Positions 6,719-10,225 of a DNA stretch of 10,225 bases are shown here, piece by piece. Position 1 is the stretch's first letter; every line of letters starts with the position of its first letter. Below the pieces are notes generated by a model. It saw only the letters and a list, made by a program, of their open reading frames with translations, made no database searches and had not been told where the DNA came from. Source of the DNA: Lachnospiraceae bacterium (GTDB taxonomy: Bacteria; Bacillota; Clostridia; Lachnospirales; Lachnospiraceae). The position numbers and the translations under genes were made by a program. The stretch lies in assembly GCA_009774245.1 (NCBI GenBank), contig VSNM01000126.1, positions 1 to 10,225 of the forward strand. Reading direction: 5' to 3'.

Positions 6719-7087
6719 CTACGATTCAACAACACGAATACTATAAACATTGGCAATTTGTGCAGGATATGATTCCGCAATAGAACCGTCATATTCAATT
6801 TCCAGAACATCCCCAACTTCCGGATCCGGTGAGGGATTCATATTTATCATGGGAATAGTTATCTGGTCTGCACTGTTCAATTCTGCGCTTCCTTCCACCG
6901 GCTCGACAAGGTAATAACCATCCTGTATTTCTAATATAGTTGCCTGGAATGTGACTGTTTCGTCTCCTCCCGCTTCCAATTCTCCATCGCCACTGGACGT
7001 TCCACAGGCGGCGATTGTTAATATAAGACTCAGTGTTAAAATTAGCAGTAGATGTTTTTTCATAACATCAGAAATAATTGTCTTCAT
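6719..7087 (-). CDS. Lipoprotein with DUF3221-like (YobA-type) domain, 122 aa
   Basis: The N-terminus is a lipoprotein signal: a basic start (KKH at 10-12), a hydrophobic core LLLILTLSLILT, and the lipobox IAAC with the lipidated cysteine at residue 28. The mature part begins with a short acidic linker (SSGDGELEAGGDE) and then a compact beta-rich domain at residues 45-120: TFQATILEIQDGYYLVEP, then PEVGDVLEIEYDGSI and SYPAQIANVYSI. This order (strand, 'DGYYLVEP', 'GD.L.I.YDG', 'YPAQI..V') is like the small DUF3221 domain of Gram-positive lipoproteins and suggests an OB-like barrel. It would be anchored on the outer face of the membrane. The ATG at 7087 is used because GGGAG lies 8 nt upstream; a GTG at 7102 and an ATG at 7063 are less well placed. 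It follows the 7157-7645 gene by 69 bp. The family call is moderately sure; the function is unknown. Confidence 0.8.
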   Translation of the reverse strand: MKTIISDVMKKHLLLILTLSLILTIAACGTSSGDGELEAGGDETVTFQATILEIQDGYYLVEPVEGSAELNSADQITIPMINMNPSPDPEVGDVLEIEYDGSIAESYPAQIANVYSIRVVES

Positions 7088-7156
7088 GCTTGAAGCTCCC
7101 ACAAACTTCGAATTCCGTAATTGATTAAAAAATCATTGTTTATCCTTGCTTTTTTA

Positions 7157-7645
7157 TTAAAATGCGATATCTTTATAAGCAATCTCAACAATTTTTTCAT
7201 TTTGTATGCAAATACCAATTCCATTATCATCAAGATCTTCGCCTCCCCATGACCTTGAAAAAAGTAAATATAAACATCTATTATCTTCCAGCATAAAATC
7301 CCATGCAACAACAATTGTTTCTAACGTGACTGCCTGCAAAAGTGCTTTTTTCGTATCAATTTCCGGCCACCATTCTGCGGCTTCGACTTCATCATCTGGG
7401 CCATAACTGAATCGTTCTTCCTCATTATAGTATTTAATTAAGGCATCTATTAAATCTTCCTGCAGTGCTGTCCATTTCTTCAAAAAGTATTCATAGGTCT
7501 TTTTCTGCTTTTGAGAGATTTCTTTCTCTTCATCATGTATCAATACATCTACAGTACATTGATTTCCGCCAAACTCTAGTGTCTGTTTCCCCCACCAACC
7601 CAAACCGTCTTCATATCTTAATTCACCAAATACCTGATCTACCAT
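7157..7645 (-). CDS. DUF6985-like protein, candidate immunity protein (162 aa)
   Basis: A soluble, acidic protein of 162 residues. The N-terminal part (1-40) is beta-rich: VFGELRYEDGLGWWGKQTLE, then FGGNQCTVDVLIHD. A long helix follows (45-75) with QKQKKTYEYFLKKW and LIDALIKYYNEE. The C-terminal part has WWPEID, LQAVTLETIVV, an F-rich strand and a closing 'DLDDNGIGICIQNEKIVEIAYKD' pattern given here in its parts (DDNGIGI, then KIVEIAYKD). This layout, namely 'FG.L.YE...W', a Q-rich helix ending YY, and a final 'D..G.G......I..I...D', fits my memory of DUF6985, a family frequent in toxin-immunity neighbourhoods. No signal peptide is present. The ATG at 7645 has AAGGGA about 5 nt upstream. The gene is distinctly AT-rich compared with those left of 6200. 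The family call is moderate and the immunity role is inferred. Confidence 0.8.
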   Translation of the reverse strand: MVDQVFGELRYEDGLGWWGKQTLEFGGNQCTVDVLIHDEEKEISQKQKKTYEYFLKKWTALQEDLIDALIKYYNEEERFSYGPDDEVEAAEWWPEIDTKKALLQAVTLETIVVAWDFMLEDNRCLYLLFSRSWGGEDLDDNGIGICIQNEKIVEIAYKDIAF

Positions 7646-7714
7646 AACTTTCCCTTCCTTGCCTCTTAGATTCTCGCTTTATTTAGTTCTTAATAAACAG
7701 TAAGTAGCCTGGAT

Positions 7715-8206
7715 TTAGTCACCAGCATTTTTCGTTATTTCTGTCAGAGACATTTGTAACTGATACACATTTTCTTCACCACTCTTATTTTGGGTTGTAA
7801 GCTCAAAATAGAGAACATTTTCCAAATCATTTACATCATCTATTTTTATTCTTCTGATAATACTGTCTCCTGATATCTGTCCCAAATCGCCGGAAACATT
7901 GACCATGCCTCCCGTCATATCTACCGTGCTATCGGAAAGAATAACGTCTCTTTCACTGCCAGACATGGTGTAAAATGTGGTAGAATATGATGTAATATCA
8001 GCTGGAAGATCACCGGTTACTTTCAAGTCACCACCAGAAAATATTTCCTCTGTGCCATTCAAAACAATAATGCCATTTGAGACTGTCAGCTGTTCATTCT
8101 CTCCACTAAAAGAATAAACTGTCAGCTGATCCGGTTCTTCTTTTCCGCATCCGGTTAATGCCAGCATAAGTATTGCCATATAAACAAATGCTTTTGTCTT
8201 TATCAT
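7715..8206 (-). CDS. Lipoprotein, beta-rich, function unknown (163 aa)
   Basis: A clear lipoprotein signal opens the sequence: MIKTKAF, a hydrophobic core VYMAILMLAL, and the lipobox LTGC with the cysteine at residue 20. The mature protein is acidic and appears to be almost all beta strand, with repeated short turns rich in G, S and D (VTGDLP, VSGDLGQISGDS) and a C-terminal strand pair YFELTTQNKSGEEN / VYQLQMSLTEI. No known domain is recognised. The ATG at 8206 is chosen because AAGGAG (8215-8220) is 8 nt upstream; an in-frame TTG at 8212 is too close to that site. The ribosome site overlaps the last base of the stop codon of the small membrane-protein gene (8220-8408), so these two are probably translated as a unit and may act together at the cell surface. 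An immunity role against an externally acting toxin is possible but unproven. Confidence 0.8.
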   Translation of the reverse strand: MIKTKAFVYMAILMLALTGCGKEEPDQLTVYSFSGENEQLTVSNGIIVLNGTEEIFSGGDLKVTGDLPADITSYSTTFYTMSGSERDVILSDSTVDMTGGMVNVSGDLGQISGDSIIRRIKIDDVNDLENVLYFELTTQNKSGEENVYQLQMSLTEITKNAGD

Positions 8207-8219
8207 GTTCAATGCTCCT

Positions 8220-8408
8220 TCATTTGACAGTATTTATCAGCCCGTATATGCCCAGAGCAGCACCCACAATCATCACAATGATTCCAAGATACTGTGGTAC
8301 CTGCATATAACCTGCCTGTACCTCCACATGGGCAATCCCCAATGTGCCAACCGAATACATAATGGCTCCGCCCACAAATGCAAAGCCCCCTAACACAACT
8401 TTTTTCAT
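8220..8408 (-). CDS. Small two-helix membrane protein (62 aa)
   Basis: A 62-residue hydrophobic protein with two predicted membrane helices, about residues 5-25 (LGGFAFVGGAIMYSVGTLGI) and 40-58 (QYLGIIVMIVGAALGIYGL). They are joined by a short polar loop with AHVEVQAGYMQVP, and the protein ends in LINTVK. The glycine- and alanine-rich faces suit tight helix packing. The start MKK has AAGGAAA about 6 nt upstream of the ATG at 8408. It lies 38 bp after the 8447-9208 gene and only 13 bp before the lipoprotein start. I recall similar short 'MKK...LGGFAF.GGAIMYS.GTLG' proteins near Clostridia secretion and toxin loci, but this is memory, not a search. A membrane immunity protein, or a partner of the adjacent lipoprotein, are the two readings I favour. 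Confidence 0.8.
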   Translation of the reverse strand: MKKVVLGGFAFVGGAIMYSVGTLGIAHVEVQAGYMQVPQYLGIIVMIVGAALGIYGLINTVK

Positions 8409-8446
8409 GCCGTTTCCTTTCCACGCACGATATCCTTAAAAACCAT

Positions 8447-9208
8447 CTATGCTGTATACAGGTTCTCTCTTTTTAACACAGCAAATATCTTTTTCCGCAT
8501 ATCTTTGCTGATCTTTTCAATGGCCTCCAGATACCTGTCCTTATCCTGCTCCAGCCATGTACAGATAAAATTCCGGTAAAACTCCTTTTCCACTTTTGCG
8601 TTTCCGGATATCGCATAGATTGCGGAATACATCTGCATGATATCTTCTTCTGATAATTGGTACGTCCGGACTGTATGTTCAAGAAAAGAATTTGCATAAG
8701 GCACTCCAATCTCACGCATCATCTCCTTCACCGACCCCCGTACAATATCTACATATCCCTTTTTTATCCCATAAACGATGAGCCTTTCCGTAAATGTGCA
8801 TACCTTTGATAAATAGCAGAGTTCCACATTTTTTCTGTGCGGATACCCCATGATGTATCTGTTGACAGGCATTGTTTCCGGCATGATATCGGTTTCTCCT
8901 GACAGCCAGGAACGGAATGCCTTTTCTTCTGAAGCATTGCTGTTTATAAACTCCATCTGGCCGGCCCAGGCTGCAGCCTCCTCTTTTGCAATATCAGCAC
9001 CTTTTCCCTGGGAATTCAAATAAATCAGGATATACGCTTTCCCTGTATGGTTTGAACCCCGGAATATCTTTTTTGCCGTTTCCTCATTGTGGATCACAAG
9101 TTCTTTGAAATCCTGCTCTTCCTTTTTGCTCAGGCTCATGGAGCTTGCCTGTATATATTCCTTTATCCTTTTTTCTGTTTCCTGCTTTTCTCCTGCTGCC
9201 CTGTTCAT
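8447..9208 (-). CDS. Hypothetical helical protein (253 aa)
   Basis: I do not recognise a family. The product is a soluble, almost entirely helical protein of 253 residues. The first 50 residues are highly charged (EKQETEKRIKEYIQ, LSKKEEQDFKELV). A middle region, 90-145, contains SEEKAFRSWLSGETDIMPE, NRYIMGYPHRKNVELCYL and CTFTERLIVYGIKKGYVDIV, which looks like the most constrained part. The C-terminus is a set of short helices (EEDIMQMYSAIYAI, EKEFYRNFICTWLEQDK, KISKDMRKKIFAVLKRENL) with a repeat-like, HEAT-type feel but no clear repeat unit. The ATG at 9208 is chosen because AAGGGA lies about 9 nt upstream; a TTG at 9226 would overlap the DUF4299-like gene. It begins 14 bp after that gene's stop, so the two are probably one transcript. 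A partnership with the DUF4299-like product is the most direct inference from the layout. Confidence 0.8.
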   Translation of the reverse strand: MNRAAGEKQETEKRIKEYIQASSMSLSKKEEQDFKELVIHNEETAKKIFRGSNHTGKAYILIYLNSQGKGADIAKEEAAAWAGQMEFINSNASEEKAFRSWLSGETDIMPETMPVNRYIMGYPHRKNVELCYLSKVCTFTERLIVYGIKKGYVDIVRGSVKEMMREIGVPYANSFLEHTVRTYQLSEEDIMQMYSAIYAISGNAKVEKEFYRNFICTWLEQDKDRYLEAIEKISKDMRKKIFAVLKRENLYTA

Positions 9209-9222
9209 GCCAACTTTCCCTT

Positions 9223-10101
9223 TCAACGCAGTTTCTCGGCCAAATTTTCCAGATCCGCTTTTGTCATAGGCGGAATCAGAATGTGATCCGCATCAAACTT
9301 TCGGACATCATATCTGTTCAGTTCCTCAATAAACTGTTCATAAGGAAACACTCCTTCCAGCACACGCTGCTCACTGTACAGTACAAACTGTACAAACCCC
9401 TCTGTCACTTTCAGTTCACTCAGATTCAGAAACCCGTCAGCCCGGACAGGAAAGATACTTTCGCATTCTTCTGTTAAGGCATAAAAGGCTCCGATCTCTT
9501 TTGTATCGTTTTTCTGCAGAAGCCTTGGCTTTGCGTAATAGACATCCAATGCCTGAATATCATGCAGCGTCTGCTCGAAGTCTGAAAGATCTGTACATGC
9601 CTCCCATGCGGCCACCTTGTCCTCCGTCAGCGTATAAGGCCACCTCGCCAGCGTAAGGATATAGCTCCCAAATTCTTTATTCCCGCAAAACTGGTTCAGT
9701 GACTTCCGATTGAACATGGCAAAATTCTCAATCCCCTGCTCCAGTTCCCTGGTGGTGAAAGCCCTCTCTTCCTCCACACAGTACATTTCCACTCTGCCCA
9801 GGCGCCTTTCCATCTCACCTGCAAGCCTGGTAAAATCCGTAATCTCTGCTTTGGTGGTAGGGATATTATAGCTTATCTCATAATATCCTTCCCTGGCTTT
9901 GCTGCCATCAAAAAAGATCCCCCGCCCTATACGCCCAGGATTATAAAAAACAGCGGTTCCCTGGCTCTCTTCATTTTCCTGAAGTATATAAAAATCATTA
10001 TTGGAACCATAGCAGAAGCCGCAGGCGTGAGCCAGCAATGGGATATCAAGTACCGTCTTTCCAAATAATTTCTTCTGTCTGATCTGCAAAGTAAATGCCA
10101 T
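9223..10101 (-). CDS. DUF4299-like protein (292 aa)
   Basis: A 292-residue soluble protein that fits my memory of DUF4299, a Firmicutes family of about 300 residues with no known biochemical role. The family-like features are the opening strand MAFTLQIRQKK, the glycine-rich turn at residues 55-62 with GRIGRGIFFD, the segment EGYYEISYNIPTTKAEITDF near 71-90, and a helix with RLAGEMERRLG. A second half (120-292) has NFAMFNRKSLNQFCGNKE, LARWPYTLTEDKVAAWE, and a C-terminal beta stretch (GFVQFVLYSEQRVLEGVF) ending in a helix. Cysteines at 27, 30 and 108 are too scattered for a metal site. The ATG at 10101 has GGGAG 8 nt upstream. It is the first gene downstream of the hairpin at 10179-10225, so its promoter should lie in 10102-10178, but I see no convincing -35/-10 pair there. 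Similar proteins occur beside toxin-immunity genes; that context link is inference. Confidence 0.8.
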   Translation of the reverse strand: MAFTLQIRQKKLFGKTVLDIPLLAHACGFCYGSNNDFYILQENEESQGTAVFYNPGRIGRGIFFDGSKAREGYYEISYNIPTTKAEITDFTRLAGEMERRLGRVEMYCVEEERAFTTRELEQGIENFAMFNRKSLNQFCGNKEFGSYILTLARWPYTLTEDKVAAWEACTDLSDFEQTLHDIQALDVYYAKPRLLQKNDTKEIGAFYALTEECESIFPVRADGFLNLSELKVTEGFVQFVLYSEQRVLEGVFPYEQFIEELNRYDVRKFDADHILIPPMTKADLENLAEKLR

Positions 10102-10178
10102 AACAAAATCTCCCTATTTATACAAATGAATGTGTTTCAGCTTTTCGTATGTAAACGGTAAAACACGAGTACCTATAC

Positions 10179-10225
10179 AAAACTGGAGCAAATCTGCATG
10201 ATGGTAACAGATTTGCTCCAGTTTT
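10179..10225. terminator. Strong hairpin, probable terminator of the upstream unit
   Basis: A perfect 18-bp inverted repeat (10179-10196 and 10208-10225) with an 11-nt loop. The stem is AAAACTGGAGCAAATCTG / CAGATTTGCTCCAGTTTT, giving a TTTT end on both strands. On the minus strand it precedes the DUF4299-like gene by 77 bp, so it most likely ends whatever gene lies beyond the right edge. The T run is short, so it may be an imperfect terminator. It reaches the last base of the window and could extend beyond. Confidence 0.7.

Noticed and set aside
7084..7314. A 76-codon minus-strand frame overlapping the DUF6985-like gene
   Set aside because: It overlaps the 3' part of a better-supported gene in another frame and has no ribosome site. 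Its AT-rich translation has no recognisable feature.
10102..10178. Promoter for the DUF4299-like gene, with a TATAAAT hexamer near 10121
   Set aside because: TATAAAT abuts the ribosome site, which would put the transcript start inside it, and no -35 box is properly spaced. A promoter is expected here but I cannot place it.
105..10213. A 10-bp direct repeat GTAACAGATT at 105-114 and 10204-10213, possible island ends
   Set aside because: Ten-base matches are expected by chance many times in a 10-kb window. The right copy is also part of the terminator hairpin, so I see no support for attachment sites.
1..10225. CRISPR array, tRNA or rRNA, transposase, toxin or secretion gene
   Set aside because: No regularly spaced repeats, no tRNA-like or rRNA sequence and no such protein was found on either strand.

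Overview
The window looks like chromosomal DNA of a low-to-mid GC Gram-positive gut-type Firmicute, most likely a Clostridia/Lachnospiraceae member. The grounds are strong AGGAGG-type ribosome binding sites, Gram-positive lipoproteins and the mix of protein families. This is inference, because no rRNA or other marker gene is present. All 13 supported genes, including one truncated gene, lie on the minus strand, so transcription runs from the right end to the left end. Gaps are short (the largest is 217 bp). The array is bounded by two strong hairpins, at 10179-10225 and 38-77.

Reading in the direction of transcription: a DUF4299-like protein (9223-10101) and an unrecognised helical protein (8447-9208); a small two-helix membrane protein (8220-8408) followed closely by a lipoprotein (7715-8206); a DUF6985-like protein (7157-7645); a second lipoprotein with a DUF3221-like domain (6719-7087); and an 86-residue protein with two CxxC knuckles (6402-6662). 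Next comes a 217-bp gap with four alternating copies of a 13-bp motif, TTAGGTATGYYAT, forming two abutting inverted-repeat units. After it are an acidic helical protein (5414-6184), two tandem long SUKH (SMI1/KNR4) paralogues (4453-5376 and 3567-4448), a two-TM protein with an acidic linker and apparently duplicated cytoplasmic domains (2249-3517), a Sel1-repeat protein (1021-2256), an unrecognised 218-residue protein (335-991) and a truncated SUKH fragment (130-309).

The best overall reading is a polymorphic-toxin immunity island: a string of unrelated single-gene immunity-type cassettes with no toxin, no secretion gene and no housekeeping gene in view. SUKH is an established immunity superfamily; Sel1 and several DUF families recur in such arrays. 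The immunity role of the unrecognised genes is inferred only from company and layout. Base composition is patchy: roughly 1000-6200 is visibly richer in GC than 6400-8300 and the first kilobase, as expected if cassettes came from different sources. The 6234-6374 repeat sits close to one of these composition changes.
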